From: Patescibacteria group bacterium
GTDB lineage: Bacteria; Patescibacteriota; Microgenomatia; UBA1406; GWC2-37-13
Direction: 5' to 3'
DNA length: 39,390 nucleotides
NCBI GenBank assembly: GCA_026416375.1
Contig: JAOAFI010000024.1
Coordinates: 1 to 39,390 of the forward strand
The translations under genes and the position numbers were made by a program. Below the pieces are notes generated by a model. The model made no database searches and was not told the DNA's origin. It worked only from the letters and a program-made list of their open reading frames with translations. Below are positions 1 through 10,298 of this stretch, piece after piece. Position 1 is the first letter of the stretch, and every line of letters starts with the position of its first letter.

Positions 1-843
1 GAACATCCGCCTCTTGGAAAAAATTTAATTGGTCTTTTTTCCCTTTATTTAAAAAATGAATATTTTTTTAGTATTTTTTCAGGGCTTTTTGCTCTTTTTT
101 CTTTTTATCTTTTAAGTCAAAATTTTTTAAAAAACAAAATATTGTCTATTATTTTAAGTTTGATTATTGCTTTTGAACCTTTATTTGCTGCCAATTATTT
201 TTCCAACAATTTAGACTTGTTGGTTTTTGCTTTTTTAAACTTATATTTTTATTTTATTTTCAAATACTTAGAAAACAAAAAAATAAAAAATATTATTTTT
301 TTAAATATTTTATTAGGAATAATTATCAGTGTTAAATTTTATCTTTTGGCTCTTCCTATAATTGCCTCAACTCTTTTTTATTTTTTAATTAAAAAAGATA
401 AAAGATTTATATTTTTTTATTTGTTAACTTTACCTTTAACAGGAATAGTATTAGTTTTAAACTATTTTCAGTATTTTTCAAAAAATCATTCTTTTATTGA
501 TTTTTTAAAACTTCAAAAATATATCTTTGTTTTTCATATTCAAGGTAGAGAAAAAGCATTAAACTTAAATTTTTCTATTTTTGAACTTTTATTTTTTGGA
601 AAATATTATCCTAATCTAAAAAACTGGACTTTTGAAAAACATTATAGTATTTTTTGGTTAATTGTTTCTTTTTTTGGTTATTTAAGTTTAATCTTCAAAA
701 AATATTTTTCGCCTATTTCTTCCTGGATAATTTTTTATACTTTTTTTCAAATGTTTTCTTTTACTAGCGCTAAATATTTAATTATTCTTCTTCCTTTTTT
801 ATATTTAAGTTTTTTTAATCTTCTAAATCAAAAAATAAAGTAA
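1..843 (+). CDS. 5'-truncated PMT/ArnT-like (GT-C fold) membrane glycosyltransferase
   Basis: Frame 1 is open from base 1 (EHPPLGKNLIGLFSLYLKNEYFF...), so the listed ORF start at 142 (a TTG) is internal. The EHPPLGK motif is typical of protein O-mannosyltransferase-like enzymes and is followed by multiple TM segments. Confidence 0.75.
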   Translation, partial: EHPPLGKNLIGLFSLYLKNEYFFSIFSGLFALFSFYLLSQNFLKNKILSIILSLIIAFEPLFAANYFSNNLDLLVFAFLNLYFYFIFKYLENKKIKNIIFLNILLGIIISVKFYLLALPIIASTLFYFLIKKDKRFIFFYLLTLPLTGIVLVLNYFQYFSKNHSFIDFLKLQKYIFVFHIQGREKALNLNFSIFELLFFGKYYPNLKNWTFEKHYSIFWLIVSFFGYLSLIFKKYFSPISSWIIFYTFFQMFSFTSAKYLIILLPFLYLSFFNLLNQKIK

Positions 844-852
844 AATATATAT

Positions 853-1626
853 ATGAAAACAAAAAATCAAAAGACATCCTTAGTGTGTCCAAGGCTAGAC
901 ACCTTTAATGTGTCCAATATTACTGTTTTAATTTATACATTCAAAAAAAATAATCAAATTAATGATTCAATAAAAAACGCAAAAATATTGACCGATAACA
1001 TTATTCTTGTTTATCCTGATTCTTCAATTGTTGAAACTGTTAGAGAAAAAGGCATAAGAGAAGCAAAAACTGACTGGGTACTTCTTCTTGATGCTGATGA
1101 AAGAATTTCTTTAAAACTAGCTGAAGAAATAAAAACAATAATCGCTGATTATCAAAAATCTAAAAATCAACAATTACCAACTCATTTTAAAATTCCAAGA
1201 AAAAATATTTTTGGACAAAAAAAATGGCTACGCTGGGGAGGCTGGTGGCCCGATTATCAAATAAGATTAATCAATAAAAAATACTTTGTTTCTTGGCCAA
1301 AAATAATTCATTCAACGCCAATAATCAAAGGAAATTTTGGTTTTTTAAAAAATCCTCTTTATCATTATTTTCACGGAGATTTAGAAAAAATGGTTGAAAA
1401 AACTATTATTTTTGAAAACATTGAATCTGAGCTTTTATATCAATCAGGAAAAAATGCCAATGTTTTGATTTTTTTTCGAAAATTTATCGCTGAACTTTGG
1501 CGAAGATTTTTTAAAAATCTTGGTTTTTTAGACGGCACAATAGGAATAATTGAGTCTATTTATCAAGCTTTTTCAAAAACAATTACTTATTTATTTTTAT
1601 ATGAAAAAAATAGATTTAAAAAATAA
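853..1626 (+). CDS. Glycosyltransferase family 2 (WaaE-like), atypical N-terminal region
   Basis: ITVLIYTF strand, LLLDADER (DXD) motif and a WGGWWPDYQIRL region typical of WaaE-like GT2 enzymes. Confidence 0.75.
   Translation: MKTKNQKTSLVCPRLDTFNVSNITVLIYTFKKNNQINDSIKNAKILTDNIILVYPDSSIVETVREKGIREAKTDWVLLLDADERISLKLAEEIKTIIADYQKSKNQQLPTHFKIPRKNIFGQKKWLRWGGWWPDYQIRLINKKYFVSWPKIIHSTPIIKGNFGFLKNPLYHYFHGDLEKMVEKTIIFENIESELLYQSGKNANVLIFFRKFIAELWRRFFKNLGFLDGTIGIIESIYQAFSKTITYLFLYEKNRFKK
885..915. repeat. GTGTC/GACAC/GTGTC stem-loop element
   Basis: gtgtccaaggctagacacctttaatgtgtcc: tgtgtccaa repeated directly at 884 and 909, with an intervening GACAC able to pair with either GTGTC. Much more GC-rich than its surroundings. 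Confidence 0.6.
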
Positions 1627-2689
1627 AAAAGTGGCTCTTTATAATCCTTTTATTGAGACTTTAGGCGGAGGCGAAAAACATATTTTTTTAATCCTTGATA
1701 TTTTTTGGAAAAATGGCGCTCAAATTAATATTTTTTGGGATAAAAATATTTCAAAAGAACTTGAAAATAGATTTCCACTAGCTTTATTTAAAAAAACAAA
1801 ATGGCTTCCAAAAAAACTTATCTGCTCATCTTTAAATGCTTTAAAAACTTTAAAAAACTTTGATTATTTTTTTTACATAACAGACGGCAGTTATTTTTTC
1901 TCAAGCGCCAAAAAAAATTTTGTTTTTGCTATGGTGCCGGATAAAAAACTTTATAATTTAAATTTTTTAAATCGTTTAAAATTATGGAATTATCAATTTA
2001 TCAGCAACTCGCTTTATACTGCTGAATGGCTTAAAAAATGGAGAATAAAATCAACAATAATTAATCCTTATATTGAAGAAAATTTTTTTGCTGAAGAAAA
2101 TATAAAAAAAGAAAAAATAATTTTATCAGTTGCTAGATTTTTTCCTCATCTTCACAGCAAAAACCAGGAAAAAATTATCAAAACATTTTTAAAATTAAAA
2201 AACATTTCTTCTTTTTTTAAAGATTATAAGCTGATTCTTGCTGGCGGACTAAAAACAGAGGATAAAAGTTATTTTCAAAATTTAAAATCATTAGCAAAAA
2301 ATGATTCATCAATAATTTTTAAACCAAATATTTCTTTTGATGAGCTTAAAAAACTTTATAAAATCTCAAATTATTTCTGGCATTTTACTGGTCTTGGAGT
2401 TGATGAAAAAAAACATCCGGAACAAGTCGAACATTTTGGAATAGCACCTCTTGAAGCAATGGCTTCTGGATGTTTTGTTTTTTGCCATAATTCCGGTGGA
2501 CCAAAAATAATTTTTCAAAATAATAAAATTGGCGTTTTGTTTAATAATGAAGATAAATTAATTAAAAATATGATTTACTTTGAAAAAAACAAAAATATTA
2601 AAAATAAAATAATTAATAAAAATATAAATAATATAAAAAACACTTTTAACTATAAAAATTTTTTTAATAAAGTTTTAACTATAATTTAA
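1601..2689 (+). CDS. Glycosyltransferase group 1 (GT4-like)
   Basis: VALYNPFIETLGGGEKHIF N-terminus and EHFGIAPLEAMASGCFVFCHNSGGP donor-site motif. The ORF track starts at 1550; the ATG at 1601 (MKKIDLKNKKVALYNP) is the more plausible start. Confidence 0.8.
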   Translation: MKKIDLKNKKVALYNPFIETLGGGEKHIFLILDIFWKNGAQINIFWDKNISKELENRFPLALFKKTKWLPKKLICSSLNALKTLKNFDYFFYITDGSYFFSSAKKNFVFAMVPDKKLYNLNFLNRLKLWNYQFISNSLYTAEWLKKWRIKSTIINPYIEENFFAEENIKKEKIILSVARFFPHLHSKNQEKIIKTFLKLKNISSFFKDYKLILAGGLKTEDKSYFQNLKSLAKNDSSIIFKPNISFDELKKLYKISNYFWHFTGLGVDEKKHPEQVEHFGIAPLEAMASGCFVFCHNSGGPKIIFQNNKIGVLFNNEDKLIKNMIYFEKNKNIKNKIINKNINNIKNTFNYKNFFNKVLTII

Positions 2690-2728
2690 TTTTTATTGAT
2701 ATAAAAACATATTTGCTATAATTATTCA

Positions 2729-3625
2729 ATGAAAAAAAATTATCCCATCTCAATTATTATTCCTGTTTATAAAAACTACGAAATGTTTTATAAATACCTT
2801 GAAATTAATAAAAAATATTTTGATGGTTGTGAGGTGATTGTGATGAATGATTATCCTTTTGAAAATATTAGTAGCCAAATTAAAAAAATTTATTCTTTAG
2901 CTGTTGTTGTTAATAATAAAAAAAATTTAGGCTTTGCCGGCAATATTAATAAAGGAGTAAAACTGGCTAAAAGAAACTATATTTTTTTAATGAACTCTGA
3001 TGTTGTTTTAAAAAATGATTCATTTAAAAAATCGCTTTTTCATTTTAAAAAAAACAAAAATCTATTTGCAGTTGGCTTTGCCCAAGAAGAAAAAGACAAA
3101 AGAATTGTCGGTTCAAATTTAGGTTATTTTAAAAACGGCTTTATCAATCATTCAAGCAAACCAATTAAAAATCAATCACCAATTATTAATTTTTGGGCTG
3201 AGGGCGGAACATCAATTTTTAACCGCAAAATATTTATAGAATTAGGTCTTCTTGATGATCTTTTCAATCCTTTTTACTGGGAAGATATTGATTTGTCATA
3301 TCGCGCCTGGAAGGCTGGATATAAGATAATTTTTGACCCAACAATTGTTGTTAAACATCATCATGAATCAACGATCGGCAAATACTTCCAGCAAAAAAAA
3401 ATCTTAAAAACTGCTTTTCGCAATCAGCTTTTTTTTCATTGGAAAAACATAACAGATAAAGATATATTAACTAATCACCTAATTAATCTGTCAAAATATT
3501 TTTTTACTCCTGGATTTTTTAATGCTTTAATAAAACTTCCTTTAATTCTTAAAAATAGAAAAAAAAATATTAAAATTTTTAAAAAAACAGACAAAGAAAT
3601 ATTAAATTTATTTAAAAATCTATGA
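2729..3625 (+). CDS. Glycosyltransferase family 2 (rhamnosyltransferase-like)
   Basis: ISIIIPVYKNYEMFYKYL, NKKNLGFAGNINKGVKLAKRNYIFLMNSDVVL and FYWEDIDLSYRAWKAGY motifs. Confidence 0.85.
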   Translation: MKKNYPISIIIPVYKNYEMFYKYLEINKKYFDGCEVIVMNDYPFENISSQIKKIYSLAVVVNNKKNLGFAGNINKGVKLAKRNYIFLMNSDVVLKNDSFKKSLFHFKKNKNLFAVGFAQEEKDKRIVGSNLGYFKNGFINHSSKPIKNQSPIINFWAEGGTSIFNRKIFIELGLLDDLFNPFYWEDIDLSYRAWKAGYKIIFDPTIVVKHHHESTIGKYFQQKKILKTAFRNQLFFHWKNITDKDILTNHLINLSKYFFTPGFFNALIKLPLILKNRKKNIKIFKKTDKEILNLFKNL

Positions 3626-5199
3626 AAAAATATTCAATTTCAATAATTTTAATTTTAATAAGCATCTTATCAGTTATTCTTTTTTTTTATAAATTAAATT
3701 CTTCGCCTCCTTTTCTTAATGCTGATGAAGCAACAAATGCTTATGATGCTTATTCAATTTTAAAAACCAGCAAAGATCAATATGGAAATTTTTTGCCTTT
3801 TAGATTTCAATCTTTTGGAGATTATAAACTGCCTCTTTTAACTTACTTAGCTGTTCCTTGGATAAAATTTTTTGGCTTAAATGAATTATCAATAAGACTT
3901 GTTAATCTTCCTTTTGTTTTTTTATTTCCAATAATAATTTATCTTTTAGTTAAAGAATTTTTTAATAATAAAATTATCGCTATAATCGCCTCTTTTTTAT
4001 CTGCTTTTTCCCCAGGCCTTCAGCTTTTAGGACGTCATGCCCATGAAGGCTATATGACTGTTTTTTTTCTCACTTTAACTTTTTATTTTCTTATAAAGTT
4101 TATTAAAGAAAAAAAAACTATTCATTATTTATTATTTATTATTTTTTATTTGTCAATGTTGTTTGGCTATCATCCTTCACGTCTTTGGGCTGGATTTATA
4201 ATTTTATTTTTAATTTATTTTATTTCTAAAAAAAAATTAAATCTAATATATTTTATTGGTGTTATAATTATTACTTTATTTTTTATTTATACTGATATTA
4301 AATACTCGCCAACTAGAATTCAAAATCTTTTATTTTTTAAAACATCAGGATTTTCAAGCAAACTTTATGAGTTAAAAATTGAATCTCCTCTTCCTTTTAT
4401 ACATAATTTTTTAAGTCTTTCTATAAAAGAAGTTATCAATAACTATTTAATTTATTTTTCTCCAGAATTTTTAGTATTAAGAGGCGATGATAATATTCGT
4501 TTTGGTTTTCCTGGAGTTTCGCCAATTACTCCAGTTGAGTATTTTTTTATATTTGTCGGTCTTTATTTTTTATTTAAAAATAAAGAAAAATGGCGTTATT
4601 TAATTTTAGCTATGATTTTATTTTCTCCTTTGTCAGGATCACTTTCTTGGGCAAAACAATCATTAACAAGAACAGTTTTTATTTTTATTCCTCTTATTGC
4701 CACAATTAGTTATGGTTTTTTTCATTTTTTATATAAAAAAAATTATTTTTACTTATTAATAATTATTTTTTCTTATTTAATATTTTTATTTTATTCATGG
4801 GAATTTTATCTTTTTCATTATCCTAAAAAAGCTCTTGTTGTCAGAAGCTGGCAAGCAGGATATAAAGAATTAGCAAATTATATTAAAGAAAATTACAACA
4901 ATTTTGATAAATTTTATATCACTAAAAAAAATGGTCAACCATATATTTTTCTTCTTTTTTATCTTCAATATCCTCCAGAAAAATTTCAAAAACAAGCAAA
5001 AACAACAAATCCTGATGAATACGGATTTACTCAAATTAACGAATTTGATAAATTTTATTTTAATGTTTGGCCGATAAAAGAAAAAAATCGATATGTTGTT
5101 ATTGGTTATCCTGATGATTTTGATTTATCAAAAGAAAAAAATTTAAAAGAAATAAAAATTGGAACTGAAAAAATCTTTTTAATTAAAGAAGTAAAATAA
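3622..5199 (+). CDS. ArnT/PMT-like glycosyltransferase, polytopic membrane protein
   Basis: NADEATNAYDAYSILKTSKDQYGNFLPF motif near the N-terminus plus many TM helices. ATGA overlap with the upstream gene. Confidence 0.75.
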   Translation: MKKYSISIILILISILSVILFFYKLNSSPPFLNADEATNAYDAYSILKTSKDQYGNFLPFRFQSFGDYKLPLLTYLAVPWIKFFGLNELSIRLVNLPFVFLFPIIIYLLVKEFFNNKIIAIIASFLSAFSPGLQLLGRHAHEGYMTVFFLTLTFYFLIKFIKEKKTIHYLLFIIFYLSMLFGYHPSRLWAGFIILFLIYFISKKKLNLIYFIGVIIITLFFIYTDIKYSPTRIQNLLFFKTSGFSSKLYELKIESPLPFIHNFLSLSIKEVINNYLIYFSPEFLVLRGDDNIRFGFPGVSPITPVEYFFIFVGLYFLFKNKEKWRYLILAMILFSPLSGSLSWAKQSLTRTVFIFIPLIATISYGFFHFLYKKNYFYLLIIIFSYLIFLFYSWEFYLFHYPKKALVVRSWQAGYKELANYIKENYNNFDKFYITKKNGQPYIFLLFYLQYPPEKFQKQAKTTNPDEYGFTQINEFDKFYFNVWPIKEKNRYVVIGYPDDFDLSKEKNLKEIKIGTEKIFLIKEVK

Positions 5200-5203
5200 A
5201 AAA

Positions 5204-5872
5204 TTAAATAAATGCTAAATAAATAATAATATTATAAAATGCATGAATTAAAATTGGCGCTATCAAGCTTTTTTTCCAAAGAAAAATAATTCCATTTATC
5301 ATTGATAAAAGCAAATCAGTAGTTAAAAACATTAAAAGCATCTGTCCATTAATTCTTGGATTAACAAATAATATTGGAACATGAAGGAAAAAAAATAAAA
5401 CACTTGCAAAAAAAGTTGAAGAATAAATATTTTTTGATTCTTCATATAATTTCTTTAAAACAAAACCTCTTGATAATATTTCTTCTGTTATTCCTGTAGC
5501 TAAAGAAGTAAAAAAAATCAATAAAAAATTATTAATTCCAGGAAAATTATTTAACAAAATCATTTTTTTGTCTCGAAAATAAATAGAAAAAAAAGCAACT
5601 AATAAAAATATTCCACCAATAAACATACTATTTAAAATATCTTTAATGACTATTTTGGGTTTAAAATGAAAATAAAGACTTTCAAAAATTGGTTTTTTAT
5701 CAATATTTTTAATATAGTAAAAAACAGGAAAAACAAAAACTAAAGGTTTTGCTATAAATTCATCAAACCACTCAGGCATTTTTAAATAAGCACGGTAAAA
5801 TGCCCAGACAATAAGAATAACTGCCCAGAAATTAAGCGCTCTTTGAGTTGGTGTTATTTTTTCTTTTACCAT
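5204..5872 (-). CDS. CPBP family intramembrane metalloprotease
   Basis: EEILSRGFVLKKL (EExxxR), FFFLHVP and LIHAFYNIII motifs within TM segments. Confidence 0.8.
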   Translation of the reverse strand: MVKEKITPTQRALNFWAVILIVWAFYRAYLKMPEWFDEFIAKPLVFVFPVFYYIKNIDKKPIFESLYFHFKPKIVIKDILNSMFIGGIFLLVAFFSIYFRDKKMILLNNFPGINNFLLIFFTSLATGITEEILSRGFVLKKLYEESKNIYSSTFFASVLFFFLHVPILFVNPRINGQMLLMFLTTDLLLSMINGIIFLWKKSLIAPILIHAFYNIIIYLAFI

Positions 5873-5893
5873 AAATAATTATTTATATATTTA

Positions 5894-6991
5894 TTATTCC
5901 AAAAAATCTCTTAATTTTCGAGCTCTTGTTGGATGTTTTAGTTTTCTTATAGCTTTTGCCTCAATCTGTCTTATTCGCTCTCGTGTTACTTTAAATTCTT
6001 TGCCGACTTCTTCTAATGTTTTTGGCTTGCCATCTTCTAATCCAAATCTCATTACTAAAACTTTTCTTTCTCTTGGAGATAAAGTATCAAGAACTTTTGA
6101 TAAAGCATCTTTTAACAATTCTCTTGAAACTTTATCATATAAAGTCGGCTGATTAGCATCGCTTACAAATTGTTCTAAAGTTGCTTCTTTATCATCTCCA
6201 ATTGGAGTAGAAAGAGAACGAGGTTGTTGAGAAATTTTTATTAAATTCTCAATTTCATCAACTGACATCTGCATTTCTTTAGCAATTTCTTTTATTTTTG
6301 GCTCTCTTCCTAATTTTTGAGTTAATTTTCGCTGAGTTTTATAAAATCTATTAATATGATCAACCATATGAACTGGAATCCTGATTGTTCTTGATTGATC
6401 AGCAATTGCTCTTGTTATTGCCTGTCTTATCCACCAAGTTGCATAAGTAGAAAATTTAAAACCACGTCTCCAATCATATTTTTCTACTCCTCTTATTAAT
6501 CCCTTATTTCCTTCTTGAATTAAATCAAGAAAAGACAATCGACGACCAAGATATTTTTTTGCAATTGACACTACTAATCTTAAATTTGCTTTAATTAATT
6601 TTTCTTTTGCTTTTTTATCACCTTTTTCATATTTTTTTGCTAATTCTATTTCATCATCAAAAGTTAAAAGCGGAGTTTTTCCAATTTCTTTTAGATACAT
6701 TTTTATTGGATCTAAAGATTCTCCATGTTTTAAAACAACAAGCTGTTCTAATTCTTTCTCAATTTCTTCAACTGATTTTTTTGCATCATGCTCTTCTCTT
6801 GTTGAAATTGTTTCAAAAATATCAATTCCTTTTTTTAAAGCTTGATCAAAAAAATCATCAATTTCTTCTATATGCTTTTCAGGTTCAGAATAAACTAAAA
6901 AAACATCATCTTGAACTAAAAAACCATCTTCTTTTCCTTGATTAAGAAGTTCTTTTAATGTTTTTGGCAGATTTTGATTATTTTTCATCAT
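5894..6991 (-). CDS. rpoD: RNA polymerase primary sigma factor (sigma-70)
   Basis: [78 protein letters not shown] and the region 4 [33 protein letters not shown]. Confidence 0.97.
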   Translation of the reverse strand: MMKNNQNLPKTLKELLNQGKEDGFLVQDDVFLVYSEPEKHIEEIDDFFDQALKKGIDIFETISTREEHDAKKSVEEIEKELEQLVVLKHGESLDPIKMYLKEIGKTPLLTFDDEIELAKKYEKGDKKAKEKLIKANLRLVVSIAKKYLGRRLSFLDLIQEGNKGLIRGVEKYDWRRGFKFSTYATWWIRQAITRAIADQSRTIRIPVHMVDHINRFYKTQRKLTQKLGREPKIKEIAKEMQMSVDEIENLIKISQQPRSLSTPIGDDKEATLEQFVSDANQPTLYDKVSRELLKDALSKVLDTLSPRERKVLVMRFGLEDGKPKTLEEVGKEFKVTRERIRQIEAKAIRKLKHPTRARKLRDFLE

Positions 6992-7010
6992 ACAAGAATA
7001 AATTTTACTA

Positions 7011-8768
7011 CTATAATATGTTTTTTTCTAGTTCTTTTAATTGTCTATTCAAATTAATTAAAATTAATTTATTTTCCTGATTATCTTCTTTAATAATTAT
7101 TTCTTTTATTTTTCTTTTTATAGAATTCCTTCTTATTTCTAATACTAATTTATTAATATTCTCTTGATCTAAATCATTTTCTATTGATGAAAAAAGATAC
7201 AATTCATCAAAAACAGATTTTAATTCAAAAGATAAATAATTAATAAATTCATTTAAAACAAATTCTCTTTTTTCTTGTTTATATTTTAAAAACAAATTTA
7301 ATATTTTTTGAAAAGAAATTTGAGAAAAATCATTTGGAGAAATTATTTTAAAAATTTCTTCAGCAAATAAAAAAGGATTTTCTTTTTGAAATAAATAACT
7401 CAAAAAATATTTTTCAATAATTAATTCTCTATTTGATTTTGTTGTTTTTTTAAATTTTATTTTATTTGATTCTTTATATTTTTCTTTTTTATTAATAATT
7501 CTTAACATTTTATTAATACTTTCTTCGTCAACATTTAAAATATTAGAAATTTTTTTTACATAATAAGATTTAACAATTGGATTAGAAATTTTTTCAATAA
7601 AAGGCAAAATCATATCAGCAATCTTTTTTTTATCAGATGAAGTTTCTTCCGGATATCTTTTTCTGGCAATATCAATTAAAAAATCATATACTGGTACAGG
7701 TTTGCTGATTTCTTTTTTAAAAATTTTAATATCGCTTCTTACTGCCTCATCAGGATCTTTTCCTGAAGAAAGAGAAACTATTCTTAAATCAAATTCAAGT
7801 CTTTCAGCTTCCTCTATTGCTCTTTTTGTTGATTCAATACCTGCTTCATCCATATCAAGCATTAAAGTAATCTTTTCAGTATATCTTTTTAAAAGCAATA
7901 ATTGTTCTGTTGTTAAAGCAGTTCCTTTAATTGCTACAAAATTAGTAAAACCATACTGATAAGGAGAAATCACATCAAATTCTCCTTCAACTAAAAAAAC
8001 ATTATTTTCTTTTTTAATAGATTCTTTAGTTAAATTTATTCCATATAAAGTTTCTCTTTTGTGATAAACCGGAGTTTCTGGAGAATTAACATATTTTGCT
8101 TCTTTTGTTGAATTATCTAAAATTCTTCCTGAAAATCCAATAATAAATCCACGACTATCTTTTATTGGAAAAATTAATCTTCCTCTAAAACGATCATAAT
8201 AATTTTCTTTTTCGCTTTTAATAACAAGCCCATTTTCAAACATTTCCTCATCAGTAAATTTTTTCTTTCTTAAAAAATTTCTCAAAGAATCCCAAGAATT
8301 AGGCGCATAACCTAAATTAAAGCTTTTTATAGTTGATATTTTTATTTGTCTTGATTTAAGATAATCCATTGCTTTCTGGCCATATTTTTGATTAAATAAA
8401 ATATATGAAAAAAATTCTGAAGCTAAATTATTCATATTAATAAATCTTTCTTTTTTTTGCCAAGTTTTATCTTGAAAATTAATTTGATTTAAAATAATTC
8501 CTGTTTTTTTGGCTAATTCTTTTAAAGCTTCATAAAAAGTAATATTTTCCCACTTCATTAAAAATTTAATAACATCGCCTCCCTCACTGCAAGCTCCAAA
8601 ACAATGCCAAATTTGTCTATCAGGAGACACAATAAAAGAAGGACTTTTTTCTTGATGAAAAGGGCAAAGAGCTTTATAATTTCTTCCTGATTTTTTTAAG
8701 GTGATAAAACCGCCAATAAAATCAACAATGTCAATTCTTTTTTTCACTTCTTCTATTTGATTATCCAT
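7011..8768 (-). CDS. dnaG: DNA primase
   Basis: N-terminal CHC2 zinc domain ([31 protein letters not shown]), [12 protein letters not shown] and TOPRIM motifs ([19 protein letters not shown]). Adjacent to rpoD, as in the macromolecular synthesis operon. Confidence 0.95.
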   Translation of the reverse strand: MDNQIEEVKKRIDIVDFIGGFITLKKSGRNYKALCPFHQEKSPSFIVSPDRQIWHCFGACSEGGDVIKFLMKWENITFYEALKELAKKTGIILNQINFQDKTWQKKERFINMNNLASEFFSYILFNQKYGQKAMDYLKSRQIKISTIKSFNLGYAPNSWDSLRNFLRKKKFTDEEMFENGLVIKSEKENYYDRFRGRLIFPIKDSRGFIIGFSGRILDNSTKEAKYVNSPETPVYHKRETLYGINLTKESIKKENNVFLVEGEFDVISPYQYGFTNFVAIKGTALTTEQLLLLKRYTEKITLMLDMDEAGIESTKRAIEEAERLEFDLRIVSLSSGKDPDEAVRSDIKIFKKEISKPVPVYDFLIDIARKRYPEETSSDKKKIADMILPFIEKISNPIVKSYYVKKISNILNVDEESINKMLRIINKKEKYKESNKIKFKKTTKSNRELIIEKYFLSYLFQKENPFLFAEEIFKIISPNDFSQISFQKILNLFLKYKQEKREFVLNEFINYLSFELKSVFDELYLFSSIENDLDQENINKLVLEIRRNSIKRKIKEIIIKEDNQENKLILINLNRQLKELEKNIL

Positions 8769-8774
8769 GTTTAT

Positions 8775-8783
8775 ATTTTAGCA
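8775..8783 (-). promoter_or_regulatory. Extended -10 (TGC-TAAAAT) 6 nt upstream of the dnaG start codon
   Basis: The minus strand reads TGC TAAAAT ATAAAC ATG. Confidence 0.5.
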
Positions 8784-8856
8784 GAAAATAACAATTAAAA
8801 ATACAATCTTAAATTATATTTGATATTTAATATTTAATATTTTATATTATATTTAT

Positions 8857-10296
8857 ATGATCTATCTTTATCTAAATAAAAATAAAATTAAAATTCTCTA
8901 TCTTAAAAAAACACTATTAAAACAAGAAGAAACTGCTTTTTTTGAAAAAACTTATCAAACAAATATATTAGAAAATAATAAATCTATTAATGTTGATTTA
9001 TTAGCATCAGCTGTTAAAGAAGCTATTTCTTCTGTGTCCGAAAAAAAAATCAATGAAAACCAAATAATCTTAATTCTTCCTCAAGAATTTTTTTATTTTT
9101 TTAGAACTGAAGTTCCATCAGATATTGCTGAAACTGCCATTAACTCTTTTATAACTGACAAAATTTCGTCTCTTTTATCAATTATTCCTGAAGATATAGT
9201 TTTTGATTATTTTGTAAAAAACAATAATCAAGAAAAAATTATTAATTTTTTTGGAATTGAAAAAGAAATCTTAAATCTTATACAACAAGCTTTTTCTTTA
9301 ATAGATTTAAAAATTGCCAATATCTTGCCGGAAACATTAGTTTATTACAAACTTTTTGAAAAAACTTTAAAAACTGATAAAAAAGAAAATATTTTATATA
9401 TGATTTTAGAAAAAGATTTTGTTTCCGGCTATTTATTTGATAATTTTGGCTTAATTGAAAAAAATATTTTTTTTGAGAAGATATCTGAAGAAAAAAATCA
9501 TCTTTCTAATTTAAAAAAAATTATTAAACATTTAGAAGAAGAAAAGAAAATTAAATTAAATCGTTTAATTATTTCAGGAACGCAATCAGAAAACATAAGA
9601 CAAGATACTTTTACTAAAGATGTTGGAGTCTGGACTAATCTTTTAAAAAGAATTATTCCTAATTTTTATGATCAATATATAAAAATGCTTGTTGTTGACA
9701 AAAACCAAATTTTTCCAATCTTAATATATGATGTCTGTTTTGGTGCTTTTGTTTTTTTGAAAGAAGAAAAATTTTCAATTCTTAAAAATCAGCAATTTTC
9801 TTTTAAAAAATCATATTCAAGCAATATAAAAACTAATGACTCTTCAAAAAAAGAAATTTTTCTTTTTGCTTTTTCTTTTCTTGTTTCTTTCGGCTTATTT
9901 ATTTTGATTAGTAATTTAAAAAATTTAAAAACTCCATCTTTTTTTGCTAAAATAACCCCAACAATTACTCCATCTCCTATTCCATCACCTACTCCAACTC
10001 CTTCTTTTAAAAAAGAAGATTTAAAAATCCAAATATTAAATGGTTCAGGAGTAGCTGGCAAAGCTTCAGAAATGAAAAAAATACTTAAAGATAAAGGATA
10101 TGACGATATTGTCACAGGCAACGCTGATAATTTTGATTATAAAACTACTGAAATTCAAACAAAAAAATCAAAATCTCAAGCATCAGAAATGATAAAAGAA
10201 GATTTAAAAGATTATATTTCATCATTTAAAGAAACTCTTCTTGATGAAAATAAAGCTCCTGATGTAATCATTATATTTGGCTCTGATTTTAAATAA
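8857..10296 (+). CDS. PilM-like (actin-fold) protein with TM segment, TP-rich linker and C-terminal LytR_C-like domain
   Basis: N-terminal half resembles PilM-type ATPases. It is followed by a TM segment, a PTITPSPIPSPTPTPSF linker and IQILNGSGVAGKASEMKKILKDKGYDDIVTGNADNFDYKTTEIQ, typical of LytR C-terminal domains. Confidence 0.6.
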   Translation: MIYLYLNKNKIKILYLKKTLLKQEETAFFEKTYQTNILENNKSINVDLLASAVKEAISSVSEKKINENQIILILPQEFFYFFRTEVPSDIAETAINSFITDKISSLLSIIPEDIVFDYFVKNNNQEKIINFFGIEKEILNLIQQAFSLIDLKIANILPETLVYYKLFEKTLKTDKKENILYMILEKDFVSGYLFDNFGLIEKNIFFEKISEEKNHLSNLKKIIKHLEEEKKIKLNRLIISGTQSENIRQDTFTKDVGVWTNLLKRIIPNFYDQYIKMLVVDKNQIFPILIYDVCFGAFVFLKEEKFSILKNQQFSFKKSYSSNIKTNDSSKKEIFLFAFSFLVSFGLFILISNLKNLKTPSFFAKITPTITPSPIPSPTPTPSFKKEDLKIQILNGSGVAGKASEMKKILKDKGYDDIVTGNADNFDYKTTEIQTKKSKSQASEMIKEDLKDYISSFKETLLDENKAPDVIIIFGSDFK

Positions 10297-10298
10297 AA

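Noticed and set aside
6607-6945. 112-aa plus-strand ORF inside rpoD
   Set aside because: Antisense shadow of a strongly supported conserved gene; low-complexity Leu/Phe/His composition.
7702-7959. 85-aa plus-strand ORF inside dnaG
   Set aside because: Antisense shadow ORF with no recognisable motif.
8820-8860. Tandem attta/atattta-like runs upstream of 8857
   Set aside because: Probably AT-rich compositional noise; only the -10-like TATTAT placed before the ATG was kept.
9789-10121. 110-aa minus-strand ORF
   Set aside because: Antisense to the TP-rich linker of the PilM/LytR_C gene; the GVGVGDGIGDGV run is just the complement of the Pro/Thr codons.
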